A stretch of DNA of 44,891 bases from Armatimonadota bacterium (lineage in GTDB: Bacteria; Armatimonadota; SYMT01; JACQGL01): positions 1 to 44,891 of the forward strand of contig JACQGL010000091.1 in assembly GCA_016199525.1 (NCBI GenBank), read 5' to 3'. Position numbers and translations under genes: made by a program. Shown piece by piece: positions 15,450 through 26,618 of this stretch. The notes beneath the pieces are model-generated. The model worked only from the letters and a program-made list of their open reading frames with translations, did no database searches and was not told where the DNA came from. Within the stretch, counting starts at the first letter, position 1, and the number at the start of each line of letters is the position of its first letter.

Positions 15450-17240
15450 TCAGGAATTCGCCGCTCCACTGGCAGGCAGCCAGATGCGGAAGCAGGTTCC
15501 CCCTTCAGGAAGCGACTCTCCTTCAATGGTACCGTCATGTGCCTTAATAATCCCGTAAGAGATGCTCAGCCCGAGCCCGGTTCCCTGGCCGGGCTCTTTG
15601 GTAGTGAAGAACGGGTTGAAGACGCGCGGCAGGTCCTCGGGCGAAATGCCGCAGCCGTTGTCCTCGATCTCCACGCACGCGCCGCCCTCGACGCATTCGG
15701 TGCGCAGGCGGAGGATGCCGGCAGAGTGCCCCGCCGCTTCGATCGCCTCCATCGCGTTGATGATCAAGTTCAGGAACACCTGGTTCAGCTTGCCCGGGTG
15801 GCCGGCCACCATCGGGACGTCGCCGTACTCCCGCACCACCTGAATGGCGCGCCGTTCCAGCCGGAAGTGTACCATCTCCAGGGCCTTTTCCAGACAGACG
15901 CGCAGGTCCACGGACTGCCGGTCGGGCGACTCCATCCGTGCGAACTCCCGTAAGCTCTGGATGATGTCGCGCACGCGCCGGAGGCCATCGTTCGTGCCGT
16001 TGAACACGCGCTCCAGGTTGGCGGCCACGTACCCCAGGTCAGTATATTCCTCCAGTTGCCGGATTTCGGCGGCCAGCGCGGGATCGATCCGCTCGAGCGT
16101 GGGCAGCGCGGGGCGGTAGCGCTGGAGAATCTCCATCACCAGTCGCCAGTCCCGCTCCAGCACAGCGACATTATTACTGACGAACGCCAGGGGGTTATTG
16201 ATTTCGTGCGCGATTCCAGCGGTCAGGTGGCCTAGAGAGGCAAGCCGTTCCGTCTGGGCGAGCTGCGCCTGCGTTTCCGCCAGAGTGCGCAGCGCGGCCT
16301 CCAGCTCTTCGGTTCGCTGGCGCAGCTCAGCGTTGCGGCGCGCCAGGCGGGCCGTGGCCCGTTCACGGGCACGCACCAACCGGTTCTGCGCGGTGACATC
16401 GTGTAGGACGCCCACCACGGCGGTAACGTTCCCCTTTTCATCCCGCAGTGGGGTCGCGCTGATGTTTAGCTCGCGCTGCGGCAGACCAGGCTCGCGCCGT
16501 ACGGCTACTGGTACGTTGCGGATCGTCTGCCCGGTGGCCACGGCGCGAGCAGTAGGCAACGCGTCGGATGTAAGTGGCTTCCCTTCGGCGCTGAACCAAC
16601 CCGCCGTCAACAACCGCTCCCCCGGAGTCGTGTCTATGCCGAGGAGCTGCTCTGCCGCCCGATTCGCCTGGAGCAGACGGCCCTCTGCGTCCACCACGAC
16701 TACCCCCTCGGTCATCGTGGCGAAGACTAGCTCTAGCTGCTTGGCCTGGCGGCGCAGCAAGTCCCGCGCGCGGCTGAGTTCTTCGTTCCGCTGCTGAAGT
16801 TCGTGGGCGTGGGCTTCGATCTGCGCGCGAAGGGCGCGTTCCTCGCTGCGGTCACGGATGATGGCAATGAAGTAGGTCTCCGCGTCCCCGTAGCTAGCCG
16901 TGATGGAGATTTCGAGAGGAAACTCTTCGCCATTGCTCCGCCGACCCACGAATTCCAGCGGCCGGCCCATCACATTAGGCTCGCCCGTGGCCTGGAAACA
17001 ATGGAAGCCCTCTTCACATAAGGCTCGAAACCGGGCGGGCATGAGGACGGTCGCCGGCATCCCCAGAATGGCCTCGGGGCGATAGCGAAAGATCCGCTGC
17101 CCGGCAGGATTGAGGTAGACGATGTGCCCTACCTGATCCGCAACCACGACGGCATCGGAGAGATCGTGCAGGAGGGCGGCAGCGAAATGGCTTCCCAGGC
17201 GCTCGGCAAGGTCGCGCACCGCGTCGATCTGATCAATCAT
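15450..17240 (-). CDS. PAS-domain sensor histidine kinase
   Basis: A 596-residue soluble kinase: first PAS domain (about 22-132, ending in DRSEERALR), a coiled coil, a second PAS/PAC domain (about 168-285), another coiled coil, HisKA with His345 in AGIAHEINNPLA, and an HATPase_c domain with NLIINAMEAIEAA, IEDNGCGI, a PFFTTK segment and GTGLGLSISYG. No membrane segment or signal peptide is seen, so it senses a cytosolic cue, perhaps redox or a small ligand bound in a PAS pocket. It lacks its own receiver; the receiver-kinase encoded next (4 bases on) is the obvious partner. Confidence 0.93.
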   Translation of the reverse strand: MIDQIDAVRDLAERLGSHFAAALLHDLSDAVVVADQVGHIVYLNPAGQRIFRYRPEAILGMPATVLMPARFRALCEEGFHCFQATGEPNVMGRPLEFVGRRSNGEEFPLEISITASYGDAETYFIAIIRDRSEERALRAQIEAHAHELQQRNEELSRARDLLRRQAKQLELVFATMTEGVVVVDAEGRLLQANRAAEQLLGIDTTPGERLLTAGWFSAEGKPLTSDALPTARAVATGQTIRNVPVAVRREPGLPQRELNISATPLRDEKGNVTAVVGVLHDVTAQNRLVRARERATARLARRNAELRQRTEELEAALRTLAETQAQLAQTERLASLGHLTAGIAHEINNPLAFVSNNVAVLERDWRLVMEILQRYRPALPTLERIDPALAAEIRQLEEYTDLGYVAANLERVFNGTNDGLRRVRDIIQSLREFARMESPDRQSVDLRVCLEKALEMVHFRLERRAIQVVREYGDVPMVAGHPGKLNQVFLNLIINAMEAIEAAGHSAGILRLRTECVEGGACVEIEDNGCGISPEDLPRVFNPFFTTKEPGQGTGLGLSISYGIIKAHDGTIEGESLPEGGTCFRIWLPASGAANS

Positions 17241-17297
17241 ACGCTGGGGCTCCGCATTCAGGCTCCAGATATGCGAATTGTAGTAGGTATGCGGATC

Positions 17298-17320
17298 CGC
17301 CGCACGCGCGCAATGCGGCG
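17298..17320. other. Hairpin between two kinase genes
   Basis: CGCCGCA (17298-17304) and TGCGGCG (17314-17320) form a perfect 7-bp stem with a 9-base loop in the 206-base gap between the GAF kinase and the PAS kinase. It may attenuate readthrough; a candidate TACAAT -10 box for the PAS kinase lies just after it on the minus strand (17276-17281). Confidence 0.35.
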
Positions 17321-17446
17321 CGGTCGGCTGCCGGTGAATCCGAGCAGCGCGCTCGTAATCTCCCCCTTAGTTTATCTTGCTCACTCGCGCTCCTGGACAA
17401 GAGCCGTGGGCGTAAGAGCGGGCCGGCAAAGGAAAGTGCGGCGGGA

Positions 17447-19165
17447 TTAGCGCGGGAATGCAATACGAGCGCGAGTCCACTCTTCGCCTTCCAGAGTGAA
17501 GCGGCCGCCGAGTTCCTCGCGCGTGAGCGTTTCCACGATGCGCAGCCCCAGACTGCTGGTGGCGCGCGGATCGAAGGAGTGGGGCAGGGGCGTGCCGTCG
17601 TTGGCCACCTCTAGTTCCACCTGGCCATCAACGGTGCGGAGGGAAACGCGCAGCGTGCCTGTGCGCCGGTTTTGGATTCCGTGCCGGATGGCGTTCTGGA
17701 GCAGCTCGTTCAGGATCAGGGCTACACGGGTGGCACGGTGCGAAGGCAGGAGCACATCCTCCCCTTCCACGGTGGCGCGCACGCGATGGTTGGGGCGCAG
17801 GAGACTTCTTGTAGTTAACGTAACAATCTTCTCCGCCACGCGCTTAAGACTCACCTCGTCCAGCTCTTCCATAGCCAGCATCTCGTGCACGGCGGCGATG
17901 CTGACAATCCGGTTGACGCATTCGCTCAGCACGTCCTCCACACTCAACGAGTGGCGGCTGTGCATCTGGAGGCGCAGAAGACTGGCCACCGTCTGCAGGC
18001 TATTCTTCACCCGGTGGTGCATCTCCTGAATGATCGCAGAGCGCACTACCAGCTTGGCGTTCTCGATGGCGATCCCCGCCTGGTTGGCCACCGCCACGAG
18101 CAGGTCGATTTCCTCCGGTGTGAACACGTGTGGACGGCCAGTATAGCAGTTGAGCACCCCGATGGCCTTGTCCCGCACGAGCAGCGGAATGCAGATCATC
18201 GAGCAGAGGCCCTCTTTTTCCGCGATGTCCGGGAACCGGTACTCGGGGGTTTGCTTCACGTCCCGAATGGTCAGCACCTGCCGTTCCTGGAGCGCCCGCC
18301 CGGCAACGCTCTCGCCGACTTTCAGGTTTGGTTTGGTGACGTAGTCCCGGCTCTTGGACTGGGTGGCCTTGATGACCAGCTCCTGCTTGTCCTCATCGAG
18401 CAGCATAATCGAGCAGATTCTGAAATTCAGCGTCTGCGCCGTCATGGCGACAATGAGCTGCAGAATTTCTTCCAGATAAAGGTTGGAGGTGATCGTCTTG
18501 CTGACCTCAGAGATGGCTGAGATCTGCGTCTCGCGGGCGCGCATGCTCTGCTGCAGTCGCGCTCCCTCAATTGAAGCTGCCGCCTGCGCGGCGATAGCGC
18601 ACAGCAACCGGATCTGCTGCGGCGGGTAGTGGTGGGGGCGCCGCGTCTTGACGTTCAGCACGCCGATGACCTGGTTCTTGGCGATCATCGGCACGGAAAC
18701 GAAGCTCTGAAAGCGTTGGTCGCGCAAGTCGGGCAGCTCTTTGAAGCGTGGATCCAGATAGGCATCCCGCTCCAGCACCACGGGCTGCAGCTCCCGGGCC
18801 ACCCAGCCAGTGATCCCTTCTCCCACCTGAAGCTTGAGCTTGCCCAGCACCCCCTTGGGGGCGTCGTGCACGGCGAGGAGCGTCAGCACCCGCGTCTGCG
18901 GATCGCAGATGTAGATCGAGGAGGAGTCCGTCCGGGTAACGCGCACGGCGATCTCGGCGATGAATGCGAGCATCGCCTCCATGGTAGGGGCGGCCGCGAC
19001 GCCGGTGGCGACCTCGTGGAGCAGTTCGATCTCGGTCGTTTTCTCTTCCAGTTCTGCCTTGAGTCGCCGGTTCTCTCGCTGCGCCGCGCGCAGTTCCACC
19101 CCGATAGGGTCCGTCCGTCGGCGCATCGCAGGCTGCGGCAGGCGCGTTGCCCGGTTCAGATCCAT
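17447..19165 (-). CDS. GAF-GAF sensor histidine kinase of the HisKA_2 type
   Basis: A 572-residue soluble kinase: an N-terminal coiled coil, two GAF domains (about 60-205 and 235-375, each with the SxxxVPL or SMICIPLLVRD type strand and an IGVLN segment), then a HisKA_2 domain with the phosphoacceptor in QEMHHRVKNSLQTVASLL, and an HATPase domain with LILNELLQNAIRHG and a short C-terminal SLGLRIVETL G-box. HisKA_2/HWE kinases usually pair with ANTAR or PhyR-type regulators, and an ANTAR regulator is encoded immediately upstream (52 bases). The start at 19165 is chosen because the longer alternative at 19273 would overlap that gene. Confidence 0.9.
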   Translation of the reverse strand: MDLNRATRLPQPAMRRRTDPIGVELRAAQRENRRLKAELEEKTTEIELLHEVATGVAAAPTMEAMLAFIAEIAVRVTRTDSSSIYICDPQTRVLTLLAVHDAPKGVLGKLKLQVGEGITGWVARELQPVVLERDAYLDPRFKELPDLRDQRFQSFVSVPMIAKNQVIGVLNVKTRRPHHYPPQQIRLLCAIAAQAAASIEGARLQQSMRARETQISAISEVSKTITSNLYLEEILQLIVAMTAQTLNFRICSIMLLDEDKQELVIKATQSKSRDYVTKPNLKVGESVAGRALQERQVLTIRDVKQTPEYRFPDIAEKEGLCSMICIPLLVRDKAIGVLNCYTGRPHVFTPEEIDLLVAVANQAGIAIENAKLVVRSAIIQEMHHRVKNSLQTVASLLRLQMHSRHSLSVEDVLSECVNRIVSIAAVHEMLAMEELDEVSLKRVAEKIVTLTTRSLLRPNHRVRATVEGEDVLLPSHRATRVALILNELLQNAIRHGIQNRRTGTLRVSLRTVDGQVELEVANDGTPLPHSFDPRATSSLGLRIVETLTREELGGRFTLEGEEWTRARIAFPR

Positions 19166-19217
19166 CCCTTTCGCCCCCGAGGCGGTGCTGTTCGCCAGGA
19201 AATCCCGACGTGCCGCC

Positions 19218-19832
19218 TTACGACTTTCGTCCTGTAGACCGCCGTGGTGGCGCGCTTCCGACCTCGTGCGCAATCATGATTGCTTCGGCAATCTCGCGCA
19301 TGGATCGACGCGTGTTCATGCTTTGCTGCTGGATACGGCGGAAAGCTTCCGCTTCGGTCAGACCATGACGATCCATCAGCATGCCTTTGGCGCGATCCAC
19401 CAGCTTGCGCGTCTCCATCGCCTCTTGAAGGGACGCGGCCTGATCCGAGATCTGGCGAAACTCGCGGAAGCGAGCGATGGCCACGCCCATCGCGGGCAGC
19501 AGGTCCGCCTCCGTGAATGGCTTGACCACGTAGGCGAATACACCCGCATCCATGGCGCGCTCCACCAGGTCCCGCTGGCTATAAGCCGTAAGCAGGAGCA
19601 CGGGAGCGACACGATCCGCGGCGAGCTGCTTGGCGGCATCGATACCGTCCAGTTCCGGCATACGGATGTCCAGGATAACCAGGTCGGGCCGCAGGTCCTG
19701 AGCCAATTCCACCGCGCGGCGGCCGTCACCGGCCTCGCCGACCACGGTGTGGCCGAGTCGCTGGAGGCTTTCCTTCAGATCCAGCCGGATGATGGCCTCG
19801 TCATCGGCAATAACGATGCGTAGTGCTTCCAC
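19218..19832 (-). CDS. ANTAR-domain response regulator
   Basis: A 204-residue regulator with a receiver domain (IADDEAIIR, phosphoacceptor Asp55 in VILDIRMPE, Thr/Lys residues LLTAYS and VVKPF) and a C-terminal three-helix ANTAR domain (about 140-195: RKLVDRAKGMLMDRHGLTEAEAFRRIQQQ). In this family phosphorylation lets the ANTAR domain bind paired hairpins in nascent mRNA and prevent transcription termination. The HisKA_2 kinase encoded just downstream is the expected phosphodonor, as with EutV/EutW. The RNA targets are not identified; none with two hexanucleotide-loop hairpins was recognised. A promoter (TTGTAT-N17-TATACT) lies upstream. Confidence 0.93.
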   Translation of the reverse strand: MEALRIVIADDEAIIRLDLKESLQRLGHTVVGEAGDGRRAVELAQDLRPDLVILDIRMPELDGIDAAKQLAADRVAPVLLLTAYSQRDLVERAMDAGVFAYVVKPFTEADLLPAMGVAIARFREFRQISDQAASLQEAMETRKLVDRAKGMLMDRHGLTEAEAFRRIQQQSMNTRRSMREIAEAIMIAHEVGSAPPRRSTGRKS

Positions 19833-19946
19833 GTATCCCGTCCACTCTCTTACACAGCCCGCGCCGCAGGCACAGCGGCTGCCCCGTGGGTCCCGCGCAC
19901 AGCAGCCTCACGCTCCCTTGAGCGCGGCTCGCCCTGCCTTCGCGCG

Positions 19947-19975
19947 TTGCGGCCCCCCGGAGGTTATGGTAAAAT
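19947..19975 (+). promoter_or_regulatory. Extended -10 promoter for the membrane-protein gene
   Basis: TTGCGG (19947-19952), a 17-base spacer, then TGG followed by TAAAAT (19970-19975), an extended -10 element. It faces right, about 87 bases before the GTG at 20062. Confidence 0.5.
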
Positions 19976-20011
19976 GGCACGCGTTGGCCGTCAGGCTGCC
20001 GTCTCGCGCAC

Positions 20012-20040
20012 AGTATAGCAACAGCAGGGCGAGAATACAA
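20012..20040 (-). promoter_or_regulatory. Promoter for the ANTAR regulator operon
   Basis: On the minus strand TTGTAT (20035-20040), a 17-base spacer and TATACT (20012-20017) form a sigma-70-like promoter about 180 bases before the ANTAR gene. It faces the rightward promoter in the same gap, so the two transcripts overlap at their 5' ends. Confidence 0.45.
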
Positions 20041-20061
20041 CGTGCGGCGCGGAGGGGCGGG

Positions 20062-20955
20062 GTGGGCAACGCAAGCGCAGAAGCAACCGGAAGAGCCGGG
20101 CAGTCCTGTTGGTCCCGTGCGGCGTTCAATGGGTTTCAGGGGCCCGCGATCTTCGCCCTGGCGCAGCTGATCTGGTCCGTCCTTCCCATGCCCGTGGGGC
20201 TGTCACCCCTGGTCGCGGCAGCGGCATCCACGGCCCTGTTTATGGGGCTGGCGCTCTACGTGTCCTGGAACGCGGCACGCACGTTGCGCCAGGCCGGCGA
20301 GCGGTGGCTCCTGGTGGGGCTCGGTCTGGCCCTCTGGCTGGCACCGACCGCGCTACGGTTGAAATCGGGTGTGGATCACCCGGTCCTCCGCGCTATGGCA
20401 GACTGCGGCTTGCTATCGCTGGCCGCAGCGGCAGGCACAGCGGGCGCCACCGCAATGCCGGATCTGAACATCCTGCTGCCGGTGGGACTCTTCATCGGCG
20501 CCGTAGATTTCTTCGTCGTCCACTACGGAACGGTCGCCGTAGCCCTGGAGCACCCCGTCGGCCAGCAGGTGATGCAGGCGTTAACGGTGCGGACGCCGCC
20601 TACACAACCCGGGCTGCCGGGAGCAATGGTTGGGTTCGCGGACATCCTCCTTCTGGCCTTCTTCTACAGTTGTATCCGCCGCTTTGGCCTGCGAGAACGG
20701 GCGTCCAGCGCGCTGTTCTTCCTGGCGCTGGGCGGAACGCTGTGGGCGGTGCAGGTAGATTGGATCAAAGTAGTGCCCGCGCTTATTCCCATGGGCGCTG
20801 CATTCCTGGTCGCGAACTGGGGCTGCTTCCGCCTCTCCCGGCAGGAGTGGCTTCTGACGGGGGGTCTGGCGGCGTGCGTGGCGCTGTTCTATCTATGGTA
20901 TTTACTATGGATGCGGCCAGCCATCAACGCCGGTGTGCGAATGTTTGCCGGTTGA
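20062..20955 (+). CDS. Multi-pass membrane protein of unknown function
   Basis: A 297-residue protein with about seven or eight hydrophobic helices, among them IFALAQLIWSVL, LVAAAASTALFMGLALYV, WLLVGLGLALWLA, LLPVGLFIGAVDFFVV, ILLLAFFYSCI, ALFFLALGGTL and LTGGLAACVALFYLWYL. I do not recognise a family. The GTG at 20062 is chosen because GGAGG lies 6 bases before it (20051-20055); the open frame extends upstream but that part looks non-coding. It lies 78 bases before leuS in the same direction, so readthrough into leuS is possible. Two acidic or histidine residues in the fifth helix (IGAVDFFVVHYG) may be functional. Confidence 0.7.
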   Translation: MGNASAEATGRAGQSCWSRAAFNGFQGPAIFALAQLIWSVLPMPVGLSPLVAAAASTALFMGLALYVSWNAARTLRQAGERWLLVGLGLALWLAPTALRLKSGVDHPVLRAMADCGLLSLAAAAGTAGATAMPDLNILLPVGLFIGAVDFFVVHYGTVAVALEHPVGQQVMQALTVRTPPTQPGLPGAMVGFADILLLAFFYSCIRRFGLRERASSALFFLALGGTLWAVQVDWIKVVPALIPMGAAFLVANWGCFRLSRQEWLLTGGLAACVALFYLWYLLWMRPAINAGVRMFAG

Positions 20956-21033
20956 TAGGTTAGCGGGCTGGCAGGTTTCGGCGTTCCAGCCCGTACGGGC
21001 GGGTCGCCGGGGCGCAGCCGAAGGGGCGTGGTA

Positions 21034-23622
<2,589 letters not shown>

Positions 23623-23633
23623 CCCTATGGAGT

Positions 23634-23652
23634 GCGGCGACACAGTCGCCGC
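23634..23652 (+). terminator. leuS terminator hairpin (8-bp stem, 3-base loop)
   Basis: GCGGCGAC, loop ACA, GTCGCCGC, then TTTG. The 19-nt 8-3-8 shape is shared by hairpins at 36252 and 39452. Confidence 0.6.
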
Positions 23653-23694
23653 TTTGCCCTTCGGGAGAGGAGGCCCTCCCCGGTAACCTGGCGG

Positions 23695-23715
23695 AGCCCC
23701 GACGCAGTCGGGTCT
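23695..23715 (-). repeat. Inverted-orientation copy of the 8-3-8 hairpin family
   Basis: AGCCCCGAC, loop GCA, GTCGGGTCT, a 9-bp stem with one mismatch. On the minus strand it reads CCCGAC-TGC-GTCGGG, matching the hairpin at 36252-36270. Confidence 0.45.
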
Positions 23716-23792
23716 CCTGTGTGGCCCTGCTGAGACGGGCGGATCCGGGATGTCACAGCGATTGCCAGGCATCCTGAGGGACAGACGTAGAG

Positions 23793-24533
23793 ATGCCGCG
23801 CCACTCGCGCCGGTTCGACCGCAGGATACGGAGGCTGCTGGCGCAGTCGCCGCCGGAGCTGCAGGCCCTAACCCGCGAGCACGTGGAGGCGCTCCGGCAG
23901 CACGACATCGCCACCTTCAACCGGCTGCTCGCCCTGGTTCGACAGGCGGATGGCGACCTGGAGCTCCGCAACAAGGCCTGCTGGCTGCTGGGCCAGCTTC
24001 CTGACCGGCGCGGCGTGCCCGCGCTGGTGGCCACCCTGAACGACCCATCCGCCGGCTGGGTGCGATGGGTGGCTGCGTGCCAGCTGGCCTGCCTGGGTGG
24101 CGGGATGGCTGTGGAGGCGCTGGTGACTGCGCTGCTCACCTCGCCGGACGCGGACCAGCGCGAAGCCGCGGCCCATGGCCTGAACTTCGGGATCCACCCC
24201 CGGGCTTTCGATCCCCTGCAGCAGGCCCTCGGCAACCAGGACGAGAAGCCGCGGGTACGTGCCCAGGCTGCGGAGTCTCTGCACGGCTACTGCAGCCCGT
24301 ACTACGCAAGCCGCTCGATCCCACATCTGCTGTCCGCATTACACGACCCCGATCCCGAGGTCCGCTTCTGGTCCGTCTATGCCCTGAGCCAACTGGCGGG
24401 CGAGGAGGTGATCCCTGAGCTGGAGCGCCTGGCTGCCACCGACTACGCGGAGGTCCAGTACTTGCATCCCGTGAGTGAGGAGGCGAAGTGGGCCATCGGT
24501 GAGATCCGGCGACGGCTGGAGGAAGGCGGGTGA
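23793..24533 (+). CDS. HEAT-repeat protein
   Basis: A 246-residue all-helical protein with about four or five HEAT/PBS-lyase-type repeats, e.g. LRNKACWLLGQLPDRRGVPALVATL, VRWVAACQLACLG, REAAAHGLNFG, VRAQAAESLHGYC and VRFWSVYALSQLAGEEVIPELERL. Such repeats are scaffolds for protein-protein contacts; some members are phycobilin lyases but there is no photosynthetic context here. No signal peptide is seen. The ATG is plausible though no strong ribosome binding site is present. It follows leuS after 170 bases and is 61 bases upstream of a DUF123 protein. Confidence 0.85.
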   Translation: MPRHSRRFDRRIRRLLAQSPPELQALTREHVEALRQHDIATFNRLLALVRQADGDLELRNKACWLLGQLPDRRGVPALVATLNDPSAGWVRWVAACQLACLGGGMAVEALVTALLTSPDADQREAAAHGLNFGIHPRAFDPLQQALGNQDEKPRVRAQAAESLHGYCSPYYASRSIPHLLSALHDPDPEVRFWSVYALSQLAGEEVIPELERLAATDYAEVQYLHPVSEEAKWAIGEIRRRLEEGG

Positions 24534-24594
24534 AGAGGTGGTCGCCGCGCCGTGAGTGCGGCGTAGCCCCGATGGTGCCTACACGCTCCTGCAG

Positions 24595-25125
24595 ATGCCC
24601 ACCCCCGGCCTCTACCAGCTCCTGCTCACGCTGTCCCCTCCCCGGCGCCTGCGCATCGGCGCGCTGGGGGAGTTCGATTTCCCCGCGGGCGACTATCTCT
24701 ACACCGGCAGCGCGCGAGGCGGGCTGGAAGGGCGGCTCGCGCGGCACGCCCGTGCCGTGAAGCGTCTCCGCTGGCACATCGACTACCTGCTGGCCGTGGC
24801 GGAGCTGCGCGGGGTGGTGGTTCTCCTTTCCGGCGAGACGACGGAGTGCGCGCTGGCCGCCTGGGCGCGGGGGCTGCCCGGAGCCTGCGTCCCCGTCCCG
24901 CGCTTCGGCGCCAGCGATTGCGGCTGTCCCGGCCACCTGGTCCAGGTGCCTGCCGAGGGGTGGCTGGCAGCCGTGGACGTCTGTGATCCCAATCGCCACC
25001 CGCTTGCGGCCTTGCTGGCGCCGCTGCCGCTGGGGGATCTGAAGGCGATCCCTGCCCCGAATGCTTTCGGGTCCCGAAACGTCGGGTTCCCCGCTAGACG
25101 AGTCATCTCCCGGGGTGTAGAATAA
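24595..25125 (+). CDS. DUF123 protein related to GIY-YIG nucleases
   Basis: A 176-residue protein of the DUF123 family, which is related to the GIY-YIG endonuclease fold. It shows PGLYQLLLTL at the start, GDYLYTGSARGGLEGRLARHAR (about residues 28-50), WHIDYLL, and the terminal GASDCGCPGHLVQV motif, all typical of the family. Its biological role is not established; archaeal relatives are fused to endonuclease III. A GTG at 24556 would add 13 residues, but the ATG at 24595 gives the usual family N-terminus; neither has a strong ribosome binding site. The C-terminal 35 residues after the DUF123 domain are not conserved as far as I know. Confidence 0.8.
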   Translation: MPTPGLYQLLLTLSPPRRLRIGALGEFDFPAGDYLYTGSARGGLEGRLARHARAVKRLRWHIDYLLAVAELRGVVVLLSGETTECALAAWARGLPGACVPVPRFGASDCGCPGHLVQVPAEGWLAAVDVCDPNRHPLAALLAPLPLGDLKAIPAPNAFGSRNVGFPARRVISRGVE

Positions 25126-25248
25126 CGAGCGCCTGCCCACCCACCACTTGCGCTGGCGCCTCCGCTTTGCCTCCAGCGTCCGGTCCACAGCCGCACAGGC
25201 GGGTATCCGCGCGCGGGGAACACGCGCCCGGCAACGGGGGGCACACCG

Positions 25249-26478
25249 ATGGAACACCGCAACTACGACCCGGCCCGGGATAGAGAGGCCGTCCACCGCA
25301 TCTGGCGCGAGGTCGGCTGGCTGGAAAAGGGCCAGGAAGAGGCGCTGGACCTGGAGGTGGCGTGCAGCCGCGCCCTGGTGGCGGACCTCAACGGGGAAGC
25401 GGAATGTCTGGTCACCACCCTGCCCGGCACGATCCGCTACCTGGCGGAGGATCTCCCGCTCTCCTGCGTTATCAGCGTCACCACCAGCCGCATTGCTCGC
25501 AAGCAGAGGTTCGCCATACAGCTGACGGCCCTGGCGGTGGCCGCCGACGCCGCCCAGGGCGCCCTCGTCTCCGCCCTGGGGATGTTCGAGCAGGGCTACT
25601 ACAACCAGATCGGCTTTGGCACGCTGGGCTACAGTCACCGCATTACCTTCGATCCCACGCAGCTCACCGTGCCCACAAAGGCGCGGGTGCCGCGGCGCTT
25701 GAGCCCCGAGGACTGGGCGATGGTTCACGCCAGCCGGCTCGCCCGCCAGCGCGGCCACGGGGCCTGCACTCTGCTTCCCGCGGAGTTCACCAGGGCGGCT
25801 ATGCTGTACGTCAAGAACGGCTTCGGCCTGGGCTACGGCGACGGCCCCCACGGTGAACTCACACACCATTTCTGGTGCGGAACGCGGAACGTCTCCCACG
25901 GCCCCTATTGGGTGGAGTGGCTGGTTTTCCAGACTCCGGAGCAGTTCCTGGAGCTGATGGCGCTGATCAAGAGCCTGGGAGATCAGGTGCATCTGGTGAG
26001 TGTGGATGAGCCGGCGGGGATTCAGCTCCAGGATCTCCTCGAGCGGCCGTTCCGGTACCGCGAGGTCACGGAGAAGTCCCAATTCGAGCACCAGATGCGC
26101 GCCTGGGCCCGCATGCAGGCGCGCATCTGCGATCTGCCCGGCTGCCTGGCGCGCACCCACCTGCGGGGAGGTGAGGTGCGCTTCAACCTGCGGCTGGCTG
26201 ATCCCATCGGGCCGGTACTGGAGAACCGAGGGCCGTGGCGCGGCTGTGCGGGCGACTATGTGGTCACGCTGGGCCCCTCCTCGGGGGCAGAACGGGGAAG
26301 GGACGCGGCGCTGCCCATGCTGCGCGCCTCCGTGGGCGCGTTTACACGGCTGTGGCTGGGCGTGCGCCCCGCTACGGGCCTGGCGGTCACGGATGACCTC
26401 TCCGGCCCGCGGGAGCTGCTGGAGGAACTGGACCGGTTGCTGCGCCTTCCCGATCCGCATCCGGACTGGGACTTCTGA
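25249..26478 (+). CDS. Eis-like GNAT N-acetyltransferase with SCP2-type C-terminal domain
   Basis: A 409-residue protein laid out like the Eis/UPF0256 group: an N-terminal GNAT domain (about 1-140) with VISVTTSRIARKQRFAIQLTALAVA, which corresponds to the acetyl-CoA-binding strand, then GNAT-like half domain (about 150-290; GYGDG and HHFWCG region), and a C-terminal sterol-carrier-like domain (about 300-405, GEVRFNLRLADP...). Eis proteins acetylate lysines or aminoglycosides, and some relatives acetylate other amines; substrate specificity is not predictable. GGGG precedes the ATG by 8 bases. The following 140 bases hold a repeat and the end of a convergent gene. Confidence 0.75.
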   Translation: MEHRNYDPARDREAVHRIWREVGWLEKGQEEALDLEVACSRALVADLNGEAECLVTTLPGTIRYLAEDLPLSCVISVTTSRIARKQRFAIQLTALAVAADAAQGALVSALGMFEQGYYNQIGFGTLGYSHRITFDPTQLTVPTKARVPRRLSPEDWAMVHASRLARQRGHGACTLLPAEFTRAAMLYVKNGFGLGYGDGPHGELTHHFWCGTRNVSHGPYWVEWLVFQTPEQFLELMALIKSLGDQVHLVSVDEPAGIQLQDLLERPFRYREVTEKSQFEHQMRAWARMQARICDLPGCLARTHLRGGEVRFNLRLADPIGPVLENRGPWRGCAGDYVVTLGPSSGAERGRDAALPMLRASVGAFTRLWLGVRPATGLAVTDDLSGPRELLEELDRLLRLPDPHPDWDF

Positions 26479-26494
26479 CGTGGGATGGAAACGG

Positions 26495-26615
26495 ATCGCC
26501 AAGAGGCAGAGAACGCCAGGAAAGGGAGAAGAAGGGGCAGATTTGCAGTATCTCTGCCAAGCGGCTTCCCTTCTATCCTTCTCGGCGCTCCTGGCATCTC
26601 GGCGGTTCTCCACAA
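26495..26615. repeat. Intergenic inverted repeat with CGCCAAGA/CGCCAGGA words
   Basis: Left arm GGATCGCCAAGAGGCAGAG and AACGCCAGGAAAGGGAGAAG; the right arm, read on the minus strand, is GAACCGCCGAGATGCCAGG followed by AGCGCCGAGAAGGATAGAAG. Together they form a roughly 110-base imperfect hairpin built of ~10-bp words. It lies between two convergent genes and may act as a terminator. Confidence 0.55.
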
Positions 26616-26618
26616 ACA

